A DNA stretch of 64,000 nucleotides from an uncultured Gammaproteobacteria bacterium (GTDB lineage Bacteria; Pseudomonadota; Gammaproteobacteria; Arenicellales; JAANXG01): assembly GCA_947258785.1 (NCBI GenBank), contig CAMYJT010000003.1, positions 78,620 to 142,619 on the forward strand, in the 5' to 3' direction. The notes under the pieces were generated by a model, which was not told the DNA's origin, did no database searches, and saw only the letters and a program-made list of their open reading frames with translations. The translations under genes were made by a program, and so were the position numbers. Positions 28,253 to 37,819 of the stretch are shown in pieces. Position 1 is the first letter of the stretch. Each line of letters opens with the position of its first letter.

Positions 28253-30325
28253 TCAACGAACCGCCGCCCGAGCCGTTTTCCCTGCGAACCAGATGCCGAT
28301 GGCCTCTCTCGTCTTGCGGATATGCTCGGCCACGTCCAGGGCCTTGATGGCCACCCATTTGAAGGTTTCGGGCTCCCAAATCTCCTGCGCTCGCGGCGGA
28401 CTTTCAATCAGGGCCTGCTTGTACTCGGCGACGATTTCCGCAAACGCATCCGGGTGGAACTGGGACAAGTCCACGAACAACAGCGGTGAGTTGCTTGTGA
28501 TGTTCGGTAACGGCTGCACGGCGGTGAGCAGGAAAGGACCCGGTGAGTACTTGATCTGACTCAGGATTTCGGAACTGCGCACTACACCGTTGCCGGCGAC
28601 CGCGAGGCGAGAATAGGCAAGGCTGGAATTGTAATTGTCCAACGCCGCCCGCGTGTCGCGGCGCGTGAACAGGTCGTCAACTTCCCTGAACCACTTTTCA
28701 TAACCCGGGATGCAGAACAGGTTCAGCCGTTCGCGGGGCACGTTTGTATCGATTTCCAACCGATGGGGGGTCGTCGCAATCACCGTGTCCAATGCAGCGA
28801 CATAACGATTTAACACCGTGTCGCTCAAGCGTGCGCCGACACGATGCCCGAACAACAGGTAGGTGTACGCCCCATAGCCAACCGGCTCGGCATCCGTGAT
28901 GTTGAAGAATTCCCAGGCGTGGGATTCTATGCGAATCGCACCGCGTTCAACCGCGCCGGGCACAAACGCGGGAGCCCGCGCCCCAACCGGTTCGTCGTCG
29001 CCCATACCTCCGTCTCCGTTGGCCTTGGCGAGCTGTCGGGGTTCACCGAACGCAGCCAGGTAGGCGGCGTCGGCAGCCAACCGGGCCGTCCGGTAGGCGG
29101 CTTCGGCACGGCGGTACGCTGCTCGGGCGGCATCCACCAGTCCGACGGTGTGGCTGTGCAGCGTAGCCGCCATGGCTCGGCCGGCGGTGAGCCGGGCGGC
29201 GTCCGCCGTCGCCGCGGCAGCCAGCTTGTAAGCGACATTGGTGATGCCCGCGGTCTCGGTGTCGGCGGCGCCTAGGGCCTTGAGCCGTACCTCGGCGTCT
29301 TGCCGGGCGGAGGTAAGCAAGTCGTCGACGACCGCTACTTCACCTGTCAACGCGGCTTCGCAGGGCGTGCCGGCGGCACAGGCTTGCGGGTTGAAGGTAC
29401 GGACCGACTGCAGGTAGGCTCGGGCCTCCCGTTCCACCGACACACGTACAACGGCATCGAAATAAGCGCCGAGCGGCATCGCGCGTGGCTTTCTCAGGTT
29501 GCTCAATCGGACGAACGCATCGTCGCTAATCAGCCGTAGCTGTGGTTTGAGCGCAATTGTCTCGGCGCGGATCGAGCGGGCCATGCGGTGCGCTTCGGCG
29601 GCTCGAGCCGGCAAGGAATCGATGAGACGAGGCTCCGTTGCGATGCGCCGCAGGTCGTCTTGCAACGCAGCCGCGCTTTGGGCCAGCACGTCGGCGGCCT
29701 CGCGCAGCCGTACGACTTGTTCGGCAAAATACCCGACTTCGGCCACCCCTTCCTGCAAGGTCGTTCGCAGGGATTCAGCGGCAACCGTGGCCCCACGGAC
29801 CGCCTGACTGGCTGCAGCGAGCGCCGCCTCGCGGGCCCGGCCCGCCGCGTCGGCCTCCCTGGCCAGAGCCGCGCGGCGCGGTCCCGCCGCCGCGGCCAAT
29901 TCGGAACTGGCGCTCAACGACCGCGCCCCGGCCTCGGCGTACCGGCCGATGGCAGCAACTGCCCTGCGCCCGGTGGTCATCGCGAGCTCGTTCCGCTTAC
30001 CGATAAGGGTCAGTGACACGACCAGTACTTCGGCCTTGTCGGTTAAGTCCGTCCGGCCTCGCGAGTACGCACGCGCGGCCTTGCGCAGTCTGATGGAACC
30101 CTGCACGGCGTCGTCGACCTGCCGCCGAACCCGCGCGAGCGCCTGCTCATGCTGTAAAGCCGCCGCGTAGTCCGCGAGCCGCGCGGCGGAAGGTGTCCCG
30201 GCCGGTTGCGAGGCCTGGGCTCCGGGTGCGTCCGTAGAGGTCTCCGGCATGCCTAGGTTGGGGTGTCCAAGCATGATGACGAAGACGACGCCCGCCACGG
30301 GCCAGGCTGCGGTGCAGGCAATCAT
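28253..30325 (-). CDS. Exported/anchored alanine-rich coiled-coil protein, TIR partner
   Basis: A 690-residue protein of no family I recognise. A hydrophobic N-terminus (IACTAAWPVAGVVFVIMLG) looks like a signal or anchor; residues about 50-470 are Ala/Arg/Glu-rich with heptad-like helices; residues about 480-690 form a less repetitive domain with aromatic and Asp/Asn-rich segments (ESHAWEFFNITDAEPVGYGAYTYLLFG, NLFCIPGYEKWFREVDDLFTRRDTRA). The ATG at 30325 overlaps the TIR stop codon (ATGA), so it is coupled to the TIR gene. Its size and coupling suggest it works as scaffold, sensor or target for the TIR protein. Codon use does not set it apart. Function inferred only from context. Confidence 0.8.
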   Translation of the reverse strand: MIACTAAWPVAGVVFVIMLGHPNLGMPETSTDAPGAQASQPAGTPSAARLADYAAALQHEQALARVRRQVDDAVQGSIRLRKAARAYSRGRTDLTDKAEVLVVSLTLIGKRNELAMTTGRRAVAAIGRYAEAGARSLSASSELAAAAGPRRAALAREADAAGRAREAALAAASQAVRGATVAAESLRTTLQEGVAEVGYFAEQVVRLREAADVLAQSAAALQDDLRRIATEPRLIDSLPARAAEAHRMARSIRAETIALKPQLRLISDDAFVRLSNLRKPRAMPLGAYFDAVVRVSVEREARAYLQSVRTFNPQACAAGTPCEAALTGEVAVVDDLLTSARQDAEVRLKALGAADTETAGITNVAYKLAAAATADAARLTAGRAMAATLHSHTVGLVDAARAAYRRAEAAYRTARLAADAAYLAAFGEPRQLAKANGDGGMGDDEPVGARAPAFVPGAVERGAIRIESHAWEFFNITDAEPVGYGAYTYLLFGHRVGARLSDTVLNRYVAALDTVIATTPHRLEIDTNVPRERLNLFCIPGYEKWFREVDDLFTRRDTRAALDNYNSSLAYSRLAVAGNGVVRSSEILSQIKYSPGPFLLTAVQPLPNITSNSPLLFVDLSQFHPDAFAEIVAEYKQALIESPPRAQEIWEPETFKWVAIKALDVAEHIRKTREAIGIWFAGKTARAAVR

Positions 30326-31014
30326 TTGTGCCGTCTCACAACGATGCGCAACCAGAGCCAGTTCAGGATGCCGGCGAGCAGCAGCCCAATCAGTCCAGCG
30401 AGTAGGTAGAGATCCGCCGTGACCGTCACATTCGGTACCAGCCACCGGTAAGCCATGATCATCGCCGCCGCCACGACCGCGGCCAAAATAGCCACGCGGG
30501 CAGTACGACCGACGACATCCCCACCCGGTCTAGCAGGTTCGGAACTGGTTGCCGGCCCGGCGTCCGCCCCGCGGTCGGTCGGGTCTCTGCCCGGCCCCGC
30601 CGCCGTATGTCCGCTACCGGCGGCCGGTGGCGTATCGAGCACCCGTCCGATATCGGCGATCAACTTCGCCGGCGGAGCATCGTTCACCTTCCAGCCGGTT
30701 AGATCCGCCGTTTGAATCCGCCTGAACGCGAGCGGGATGCGCACATCTTCGAGCAGCACCGGAACCAGAGCGCCGCGGTTCGCCCCCTCCGCCGCCTCCG
30801 ACTTCACCCATCGTGATCCCACGGAATGCCGCGACCACAATACGACGACACAACGGGCGGCGCCGATGGCCTCCTCAATCACCTCATCAAATACGCGACC
30901 GGCCGGGATGCTGGTATCCCACCACACCGACCATCCATGCTTCTCCAGCGCCTGAGCGAGTGCCTTCGCCTGGTGATGGTCTTCCCGTGCGTAGCTGAGA
31001 AAGATGTCGCTCAT
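30322..31014 (-). CDS. Membrane-anchored TIR domain protein
   Basis: A 230-residue protein. Residues 1-125 are a TIR domain: DIFLSYAREDHHQA opens the fold and W69-V-K-S-E73 is the WxxxE motif whose Glu is catalytic in NAD-cleaving TIR enzymes. A disordered Pro/Gly/Thr linker (about 128-168) is followed by two membrane segments (about 172-192 and 202-226) and a basic C-terminus (RIVVRRHK). The TIR domain should face the cytoplasm. A GGAG ribosome site precedes the ATG by eight bases. TIR proteins in bacteria often serve as NAD-depleting or signal-making effectors; here both the membrane anchor and the coupled coiled-coil partner are unlike the standard defence systems I know (Thoeris, CBASS, Pycsar). 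Confidence 0.9.
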   Translation of the reverse strand: MSDIFLSYAREDHHQAKALAQALEKHGWSVWWDTSIPAGRVFDEVIEEAIGAARCVVVLWSRHSVGSRWVKSEAAEGANRGALVPVLLEDVRIPLAFRRIQTADLTGWKVNDAPPAKLIADIGRVLDTPPAAGSGHTAAGPGRDPTDRGADAGPATSSEPARPGGDVVGRTARVAILAAVVAAAMIMAYRWLVPNVTVTADLYLLAGLIGLLLAGILNWLWLRIVVRRHK

Positions 31015-31485
31015 CGGGCCAACTCCGTGGGCAGTGGTTTCAGCGATGACCCGATCCCGGCAACGGCCTCAGATACTCTCCGGGATCGACCACTCACAAA
31101 CAACCCTCGTCCGCGTCCCCACCACTATGAACCATCAACGACTGTAAACAAAACGCCTTCATTGATGTGTCTGAGTACCCCGCCATATCTCCGCGTTGCG
31201 ATACCTTAACAGAATATTGACCGAAGGTTCTTGTCGGCTCGGGACAACATCCGACGCGCCATACCCGGGACCGATGGATTAAACTAGGCCAATCAACGTC
31301 ACACGAAACAGACCGGATGTCGAACACACACCATCCCCTGTCGGAAACACCGGCGCCCAAGCGTCATCGAGACCACAGACCGGTACCCAGCCGGGCGAGA
31401 ATGACCTACGGGGCATCCAATCGATCCACGCCGAGGACGAGTACAATCACCGCGCCCACACGCGCCACCGGGAGCACCCGGAGTC
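31015..31485. other. Intergenic region between divergent TIR and mutase operons
   Basis: These 471 bases contain no frame with a ribosome site and reasonable codon use. They must hold two divergent promoters. An AT-rich patch at about 31130-31215 is the likeliest place for the TIR promoter, but no good hexamer pair stands out. No operator-like palindrome was seen. Confidence 0.5.
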
Positions 31486-31926
31486 ATGGCTGAAGCAACC
31501 GGCTCCGATCATCGCTCGCCAATCCGGGTGCTGGTCACCAAGATCGGGTTGGATGGTCACGATCGGGGTAGCCTGGTAGTCGCCGCACATCTTCGCGATG
31601 CCGGAATGGAGGTCGTCTACACACCACCGTGGCAAGAGATTTCGGCCGTCGTCAAGCTCGCCCTGGAAGAGGACATCCATGTCATCGGCCTCAGCTGCCT
31701 GGCCACGGATCATCTGCTGGTGCCGAAACTGATGGACGCGCTGCGCGAGGCCGGACTCAAGCACGTCCCCGTCGTAGTGGGGGGGATTGTGCCCGACGAG
31801 GACGAAGCCATCCTGCTCGCCGCCGGGGTGCGGCGGGTGTTTCATCCGGGTGCGTCGTTGCAAGCGATTACCGACACCATCACCGGGCTGGCCGAAACCG
31901 CGTTCAGCGCGGACGACCTACGGTAG
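31486..31926 (+). CDS. B12-binding small subunit of an acyl-CoA mutase
   Basis: A 146-residue cobalamin-binding protein. The DxHxxG motif is D-G-H-D-R-G in KIGLDGHDRGS; SCLATDH (Ser in the S-x-L position) and VVVGGIVPDED complete the Rossmann-like B12 site. In base-off/His-on mutases the His replaces dimethylbenzimidazole. It is a separate small subunit, as in isobutyryl-CoA and 2-hydroxyisobutyryl-CoA mutases, while classic bacterial methylmalonyl-CoA mutases carry this domain fused to the large subunit. It is 18 bp ahead of the large-subunit gene. Confidence 0.9.
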   Translation: MAEATGSDHRSPIRVLVTKIGLDGHDRGSLVVAAHLRDAGMEVVYTPPWQEISAVVKLALEEDIHVIGLSCLATDHLLVPKLMDALREAGLKHVPVVVGGIVPDEDEAILLAAGVRRVFHPGASLQAITDTITGLAETAFSADDLR

Positions 31927-31944
31927 ATCAGCGAGGAGACCATC

Positions 31945-33627
31945 GTGACACAAAAGACCGCCATTGAACCCCCCGCTTCATCCCAACCGGGATACGACCT
32001 GTGGCGCCGGGATTATGAGCGACAGCTTGCAGACCCCCGCCCGGTCACCAACCGCTCGGGTATCGAGATCAAACCGCTCTACATCCCGGCGGATTGGGAC
32101 AGCCAACGCTACGCAGCGGACCTGGGCTTTCCCGGCCAGCCGCCGATGACTCGGGGTATCTACCCTTCCATGTATCGCGGTCGCATCTGGAGCCAGCGTC
32201 AGTTGGTCGGACTCGGCACGCCCGAGCACTACAATCGCCGCCTGCGGCGCCTGATCGACGCCGGCGTCACCGCGATCAGTCTCATCCCCTGCAATTCGGT
32301 GTACCGCGGTTACGACATCGACGAAGTCGATCCCTTGCTGGTCGGCACCTGTGGCACAACGGTCAATACTATCGAAGACATGGAGTCTTGTTTTGACAAC
32401 ATCGACATTGGCCGCATCTCAACGGCAATGAACGATCCACTGCCGTTTACCCTGTTAGCGTTGCTGCTAGGCGTTGCGCGGCGGCGCGGCATCGCATGGC
32501 GATACATCACCGGCACGTCCAACCAAAGCGACTACATTTCACACTTCGTCGCAAATCATATGTTCGTGCGTCTCGCACTGCCGGGCGCGCGCAGGGTATT
32601 GGTTGACCACATCGCGTTCTGCACGGAACAGGTGCCCAACTGGAACCCGCTGTCCGTGGTGGGCCAACACATGCAACAGGCCGGCGCCACACCGGCTCAA
32701 GCGATGGCGTTCACCTTGTGTACGGCCATCCTATATGTCGAGGACTGCTTGAACCGCAACCTCGATCCCGAACAGTTCCTGCCTCGATTCACGTTCTTTT
32801 TCGACATCTCTATAAGCTTCTTTGAGGAGATCGCGAAGTTCCGGGCCGGCAGGCGTCTTTGGCAAAAGATCGTGCGCGAGCGTTTTGGTGTGAATTCGTC
32901 CAGGGCACGGCGCTTCAAGTTCCACGCGCAGACCTCCGGCGTCGATCTGACCCGCCAACAGCCGCTGAACAACATCGCGCGCGTCACGGCGCAAGCTATG
33001 GCGGGCATCTTCGGTGGACTGCAGTCACTGCACACCGATGCATACGATGAAGTGCTGAGCACGCCGACCGAATCGGCTGCGCAAATTGCCGTCGCCACTC
33101 AGAACATCCTCCGCGGCGAGGCGCACCTAACCGATGTCATTGACCCACTGGCCGGTTCCTATTACGTCGAGACACTCACCAATCAGATGGAAGAGCACAT
33201 CGAATCCATCATCGGGCAGATCGACGACGCTGGAGGTATGTTCAAAGCGGTGGAACAGGGTCTCGTGCAACGGATGATCAATGAGTCGTCACGCGAGTTT
33301 CAGCGCCGTGTGGAAAATGCCGAACAACTCGTTGTCGGCGTCAACGCCTACCAAGTCGAAGAAGAGCAGGCAGTGCGGCGGCCGCTGGAGCGGCCGGACC
33401 CGGAGTGCATCGGCGCCCAGGTGAACCGCCTCTCGCGGTTCAAGGCCGGGCGTGATCAAAACCAAGTCGGCAAGGCCTTGGACCGCCTGGCCGCCGCGGC
33501 CAACCGCCCCGACGCCAATGTATTCGCGGCCGTAGTCGACGCCGTCATCGACGGCGTGACCCACGGCGAGGCCGTCGCCTGTCTGCGGCGCGAATTGGGT
33601 TTCGGCGAACCATTAATCGTCGCATGA
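31945..33627 (+). CDS. Acyl-CoA mutase large subunit, atypical substrate pocket
   Basis: A 560-residue TIM-barrel acyl-CoA mutase of the methylmalonyl-CoA mutase (MCM) family. Conserved parts: [15 protein letters not shown] (70-83), HMQQAGAT with the B12-facing His H242, [48 protein letters not shown] and [10 protein letters not shown]. By manual alignment from memory with P. shermanii MCM, Tyr89 is Leu87 and Arg207 is Ala203; Phe117 is Pro115. Arg207 and Tyr89 contact the methylmalonyl carboxylate, so methylmalonyl-CoA is an unlikely substrate. The pocket also differs from isobutyryl-CoA mutase (Phe/Gln) and 2-hydroxyisobutyryl-CoA mutase (Ile/Asp). GAGGAG precedes the GTG start. It overlaps meaB by four bases. 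Confidence 0.9.
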   Translation: MTQKTAIEPPASSQPGYDLWRRDYERQLADPRPVTNRSGIEIKPLYIPADWDSQRYAADLGFPGQPPMTRGIYPSMYRGRIWSQRQLVGLGTPEHYNRRLRRLIDAGVTAISLIPCNSVYRGYDIDEVDPLLVGTCGTTVNTIEDMESCFDNIDIGRISTAMNDPLPFTLLALLLGVARRRGIAWRYITGTSNQSDYISHFVANHMFVRLALPGARRVLVDHIAFCTEQVPNWNPLSVVGQHMQQAGATPAQAMAFTLCTAILYVEDCLNRNLDPEQFLPRFTFFFDISISFFEEIAKFRAGRRLWQKIVRERFGVNSSRARRFKFHAQTSGVDLTRQQPLNNIARVTAQAMAGIFGGLQSLHTDAYDEVLSTPTESAAQIAVATQNILRGEAHLTDVIDPLAGSYYVETLTNQMEEHIESIIGQIDDAGGMFKAVEQGLVQRMINESSREFQRRVENAEQLVVGVNAYQVEEEQAVRRPLERPDPECIGAQVNRLSRFKAGRDQNQVGKALDRLAAAANRPDANVFAAVVDAVIDGVTHGEAVACLRRELGFGEPLIVA

Positions 33628-34577
33628 ACCGTCCCCCGGCAACCCGCATTGAGGAATTCATCGGGCGCTTACGCGGCGGCGAGCGGTTTGCGTTAGCCCG
33701 CGCGATCACCCTGGTGGAAACCGGCGCGGCCACGGCGGTGACCGTGCTGAACGCGATTCAATCCGGCGTGGGCAACGCCCGCGTTATCGGGTTTACCGGT
33801 GCACCCGGGGTCGGAAAGTCGACCTTGATCAACGCGTACATCCGCGTACTCCGTCAACGCGGACAGACCGTCGCGGTCGCCGCAGTGGACCCCAGCAGCC
33901 CGATCAGCGGTGGTGCCATCCTCGGCGACCGGGTGCGCATGGGCGAACACGGTGGCGATGACGGTGTGTTCATCCGTTCCATCTCGTCGCGGGGCCACCT
34001 GGGTGGATTGTCCGCAACCACCGCGCAAGTCGTCGATCTGATGGACGCAGCCGGGTGGGACCGGGTAGTGATTGAAACCGTGGGTACGGGGCAGTCCGAG
34101 GTGGAGATCGCTCGGCTTGCCGACGTCAGCGTCGTGGTGTGTGCACCGGGCTTCGGAGACGACATCCAGGCAATCAAGGCCGGTATACTGGAAATCGCGG
34201 ATGTATTGGTGGTCAATAAAGCCGATCAAGCGTTCGCGGAGCAGACCTGCCAACAGCTGAAGTCCATGCTCGGGTTACGCACTGCGGCGTGCGACGCAGT
34301 ACCGGTATTGGCCACGGTCGCGACCACCGGGCAGGACGTCGACCGCCTCGCCAGTGCGATCGATGCCCGTTATCGGGAACACCCCAGTGATCATCACACC
34401 CGCGAGACCCGGCGCACTCGAGCGTTGATCGTGCACGCGGTGTGTCGGGAAATGCACAGACGGCTGGCCGATGAGCATGGAGATAAACTGGACGATCTGT
34501 GTGTGCGTGTTTCATGCGGCGAATTGAACGTCGACGATGCCGTAGGCGTACTTCTGGCCGCCCTCGACCGGTCGTGA
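33624..34577 (+). CDS. MeaB-type G3E GTPase chaperone of the mutase
   Basis: A 317-residue GTPase of the MeaB/ArgK group. P-loop GAPGVGKST, Walker B/switch region [18 protein letters not shown] and the specificity motif VVNKAD are intact, and the characteristic [19 protein letters not shown] stretch is present. MeaB proteins gate cofactor loading and protect B12-dependent mutases. It overlaps the large subunit by ATGA, so the three genes (small subunit, large subunit, chaperone) form one operon, as in several carbon-skeleton mutase loci. The C-terminal dimerisation arm is present, including [13 protein letters not shown]. Confidence 0.93.
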   Translation: MNRPPATRIEEFIGRLRGGERFALARAITLVETGAATAVTVLNAIQSGVGNARVIGFTGAPGVGKSTLINAYIRVLRQRGQTVAVAAVDPSSPISGGAILGDRVRMGEHGGDDGVFIRSISSRGHLGGLSATTAQVVDLMDAAGWDRVVIETVGTGQSEVEIARLADVSVVVCAPGFGDDIQAIKAGILEIADVLVVNKADQAFAEQTCQQLKSMLGLRTAACDAVPVLATVATTGQDVDRLASAIDARYREHPSDHHTRETRRTRALIVHAVCREMHRRLADEHGDKLDDLCVRVSCGELNVDDAVGVLLAALDRS

Positions 34578-34621
34578 TGCTCAAGTGACCGTTCGCTGCC
34601 AACCGTCGCCCGTGTGAGCCT

Positions 34622-35263
34622 ATGACTCAGCTGCTGTATCAAGGCCAATACGTCCTGTTTCTGCTGATACTGGTTGCACTTGTTGTATCGCTTTCGTTTC
34701 ACGAGTTTGGGCACGCCTACGTCGCTAAACGCTTCGGCGACGACACCGCAGAGCAAGCGGGCCGGCTGACCATTAATCCGCTCGCGCACATCGATCCGAT
34801 GGGTCTCTTGATGGTCGTGCTGGTTGGTTTCGGCTACGCCAAACCGGTGCCCACGAACCCCGGGAAATTTACATCGCGCTGGGCGGATCTGCTGGTTTCC
34901 GCCGCCGGTCCGGCGATGAACCTCATCGTCGCCGTGGTTACCCTGAACGTTTATCTCTTCGGTCTGCGGGTGGGTTGGGTGGGACTCGCCGAGCCAGGAC
35001 CTCGATTCTTTTTTCTGCTGCTTACCCAAATCAACCTGTTGTTGATGGTATTCAACCTGATTCCACTGGGTGCGTTGGACGGACACTACATCCTGCCCTA
35101 TTTGCTGCCGCGCCGGGCGGCCCGGCAATACCGTTATTGGAACGATCGCTACGGCAATACAGTGCTTCTCGGCTTGGTGGCCGCGAGCATTCTCGGCGTA
35201 CCCATATTTAAAAACGTTTTTGTGATCAGTCAGTTGCTGCTTCCCTTTATAGCGTTTGTTTAG
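34622..35263 (+). CDS. Site-2-type intramembrane metalloprotease (M50)
   Basis: A 213-residue membrane protein of the M50/S2P family. The zinc motif HEFGH is in the first core membrane segment (SLSFHEFGHAYVAKRFGDDTA), and the third metal ligand is in the NLIPLGALDG motif of a later segment. The family cuts substrates within membranes, for example anti-sigma factors; the short form without PDZ domain, as here, has few known substrates. About six hydrophobic segments. The gene begins 44 bp after meaB on the same strand but is likely functionally separate. Confidence 0.9.
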   Translation: MTQLLYQGQYVLFLLILVALVVSLSFHEFGHAYVAKRFGDDTAEQAGRLTINPLAHIDPMGLLMVVLVGFGYAKPVPTNPGKFTSRWADLLVSAAGPAMNLIVAVVTLNVYLFGLRVGWVGLAEPGPRFFFLLLTQINLLLMVFNLIPLGALDGHYILPYLLPRRAARQYRYWNDRYGNTVLLGLVAASILGVPIFKNVFVISQLLLPFIAFV

Positions 35264-35466
35264 CCCCCCAACACCGCAAATCGCTTCAAAGCGGCCTGAA
35301 CGCCCCATCCCGTCGCCATTGTCCAAGATCCTTTGTGCAATATCCGAGCCCGCAGCTCTCGGTTCTCTTACTGGAACCACCGGCTCCGGACGCAGTCCAA
35401 TTTGGAGCGGGCTCTGCTCCGGTTCGGCCCGAAGAACATTGGCACCTGGAACAGAAGACGTGGGTC

Positions 35467-36072
35467 ATGCACGCAATGGTAAACGCCGCTGGGATACTGT
35501 CTGCGCTGGTGTTGGCTGCTACGCCTATGTGGCATGCGGGCGCCGGGCAGCGGTTTGCCGAAGCCCAGGCCCCGGCCACCGCAGAGGGAACCACGGGCCA
35601 CCGGGTGGCGCCCGAATGGGTGATCTCCGAATGGATCAACGGACCGGAGTCGACACTGGCCGAATTACGGGGCAAGGTTGTGGTCATCGAGTTCTTCCAA
35701 CTCTGGTGTCCGGGCTGCAACCGCTTCTCCATTCCTTTGATGAAACACTGGAACGACCGGTTTGCCGAGTCCATTCGCAGGGGCAGGCTGGTCTTGATCA
35801 GCATACACACCGTGTTTGAAGGCCATGACTACCAGAACGCTGTCCGGTTGAAGACCTTCGTAAAGGAAAAATCCATACATCACCTGGTCGGCATCGACGC
35901 ACATCAGCACGGCGACCACACCCCCGAGACCATGAAACGATATCAGACCCGAGGGACACCCGAAATGGCGGTGATCGATCGGTCGGGCCATATCCGATTC
36001 CAGCGATTCGGTGGATTCAACCCAACACCGGTGGAACAGCTGATACGGCGGTTGCTGAATGAACCGGTTTGA
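35467..36072 (+). CDS. Exported TlpA-like thioredoxin-fold protein
   Basis: A 201-residue protein with a signal peptide (about 1-26) and a TlpA/ResA-type thioredoxin fold. The redox centre is C-P-G-C in FFQLWCPGCNRFS; the cis-Pro loop is TRGTPEMAVIDRSG. Two inserted histidine-rich segments (KSIHHLVGIDAHQHGDHTPE) are notable and could bind metal. The ATG at 35467 is chosen because the signal peptide begins there; the frame is open upstream to a GTG at 35335 but that part is not conserved. The substrate could be a c-type cytochrome apoprotein or another periplasmic thiol. It appears monocistronic. Confidence 0.83.
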   Translation: MHAMVNAAGILSALVLAATPMWHAGAGQRFAEAQAPATAEGTTGHRVAPEWVISEWINGPESTLAELRGKVVVIEFFQLWCPGCNRFSIPLMKHWNDRFAESIRRGRLVLISIHTVFEGHDYQNAVRLKTFVKEKSIHHLVGIDAHQHGDHTPETMKRYQTRGTPEMAVIDRSGHIRFQRFGGFNPTPVEQLIRRLLNEPV

Positions 36073-36246
36073 TTGATCGAACTAACGGCACATCTGAACG
36101 CAACACAGAGGGATCGGAGTGAAAAACTCTGACTCCGTTTCGTGAGGGGCGGGCGGCGCTGGAGAAACCCTTGAATTGACATTCGGCTCTGTTGATCGAC
36201 CGCGTCCCTAGTTAGCTCCAGCCCACCACATCGGGAGGCGGCGCAA

Positions 36247-36462
36247 TCAAACATCGATTGGAATATCGCCGTTCGGGTCCATGGGATGATCTGAGGTGTC
36301 CACCGTTCCTCGATCCGGTCGGTGGTCTAGAAACTCCTCCTTGAGCGGGCACTCTGCTACGCCGCAGTGGTGCGCCCGGGCGCATTCCTGCCACTTGGTG
36401 TCACGCAATACAACTTCACCGCACCGGTCGCACAACAGTATGGGCGAGTCGAATATACTCAT
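36247..36462 (-). CDS. Small zinc-ribbon-like protein
   Basis: A 71-residue protein with a cysteine/histidine pattern: C-D-R-C near residue 11, then C27, H31-H32-C33 and C38. These suggest one or two bound zinc ions. A very good ribosome site, AAAGGAGG, stands seven bases ahead of the ATG at 36462, which argues that the gene is real despite its size. The C-terminal third is Asp/Pro-rich (HRPDRGTVDTSDHPMDPNGD). I do not recognise a family. It lies between the TlpA-like gene (convergent) and an MFS gene on the same strand, without evident functional link. Confidence 0.7.
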   Translation of the reverse strand: MSIFDSPILLCDRCGEVVLRDTKWQECARAHHCGVAECPLKEEFLDHRPDRGTVDTSDHPMDPNGDIPIDV

Positions 36463-36577
36463 CTCCGGTCCTCCTTTGCCCTCATACCTTTACTTTTAAA
36501 AAGGTATCTCAACCTCGAAACCAGGGCAATGACTCCCGTCAAGGCGGACCACGCCGCAGGCTGGAGTTTGGTGCCGC

Positions 36578-37819
36578 TCAGGCGGACCGGGCCTCGAGTC
36601 GCGGCAGCGGTTTCTCGTTGATGGGCAGGTGCACGATGGCTGCAGTCACACCGAGGACAATACCGGCCCACCACATTCCGTCGTAGGAGCCTGTGGCGTC
36701 AAAGATGCGCCCGGCCAGCCAGACGCCGAGAAAGCTGCCCAATTGGTGACTGAAAAAGACGATGCCAAACAGGGTCGCCATGTAACGCACACCAAAAACT
36801 TGAGCAACGATGCCGGTTGTGAGTGGCACTGTGGAGAGCCACAGGATCCCCATCACCGCGGCAAACAGGTATATCGTGAACTCTGTTTTGGGCATCAACA
36901 CGAGCGCCAGAATCGCCACCGAGCGCACAAAGTAAATCACGCTCAGCCCGCATTTCTTACTCCATCGCTGTCCCGCCATCCCGGAGAGTATGGATCCCGC
37001 AATGTTGAACAATCCGACCAAGGCAATGGCGTAAGCGCCGATCCGCGGATCCAACCCGATATCGGTCACATAGGCCGGGAAGTGTACAGTAATGAACGCG
37101 ACGTGAAATCCGCACACGAAGAAACCTATGGTCAGCAGGATGTAACCACGATGGGCTACCGCCTCGCGCACTGCCGCAACGACGGTTTGGTCGCTTTGGG
37201 CCTCATCCGGTGCGCGAGGATCGTTCGGCAACAACATAGCGAGCGGAATCATGATCAGCGTCGTCGCCGCAAGAATCAACAAGGATGCACTCCATCCGAA
37301 CGCCGATATGAAACCTTGGGTAAGCGGTGAGAACACGACCTGACCGGCGGAACCTGCCGCGGTTCCCAGGCCCAGGGCCCACGAGCGTTTTGCCACTCCC
37401 ACAACCCTCGCCATGGCCGCGAGGGCCAGGGAAAACGCCGTGAACGCAATGCCCAGACCGGTGACCAAGCCACCCGTCAGGTGCAGCGCCAATCCGGTGT
37501 CCGCCTGGGTCATGCCCCATACACCGAGGGCGTACATCAGGGCCCCGCCGGCAATGACCCAGATCGAGCCGAAACGGTCGGCGAGCGCCCCCGCGAACGG
37601 CAATCCCAATCCCCACAACAGATTTTGGATAGCCATGGCAAGGGCGAAGGTCTCCCGGTTCCAACCCTTGGCCACCGTCATCGGTTCAAGGTACAGACCA
37701 AACACGGAGCGGATGCCGAAGCCGATCATAGCGATCAGACATCCGGCAGCGAGCACGATCACCGGCGCAGGCCATCGGCGACTGCGACTCCTGGTCACGG
37801 ATGGTCGTCTAGACGGCAC
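36578..37819 (-). CDS. MFS transporter (monocarboxylate/oxalate-formate type)
   Basis: A 413-residue MFS carrier with about twelve membrane segments. The N-terminal half has IRSVFGLYLEPM and GALADRFGSIWV (motif A), and the C-terminal half a GAYAIALVGLFNIAGSI segment. These look like the OxlT/monocarboxylate-porter branch, which would move small carboxylic acids. The start is a GTG at 37819 preceded by a basic tail (SRRPSVTRSRSRR); a GTG six codons later is possible. It lies upstream of the zinc-ribbon gene on the same strand (115 bp apart). The specific substrate is not decided. Confidence 0.85.
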   Translation of the reverse strand: MPSRRPSVTRSRSRRWPAPVIVLAAGCLIAMIGFGIRSVFGLYLEPMTVAKGWNRETFALAMAIQNLLWGLGLPFAGALADRFGSIWVIAGGALMYALGVWGMTQADTGLALHLTGGLVTGLGIAFTAFSLALAAMARVVGVAKRSWALGLGTAAGSAGQVVFSPLTQGFISAFGWSASLLILAATTLIMIPLAMLLPNDPRAPDEAQSDQTVVAAVREAVAHRGYILLTIGFFVCGFHVAFITVHFPAYVTDIGLDPRIGAYAIALVGLFNIAGSILSGMAGQRWSKKCGLSVIYFVRSVAILALVLMPKTEFTIYLFAAVMGILWLSTVPLTTGIVAQVFGVRYMATLFGIVFFSHQLGSFLGVWLAGRIFDATGSYDGMWWAGIVLGVTAAIVHLPINEKPLPRLEARSA

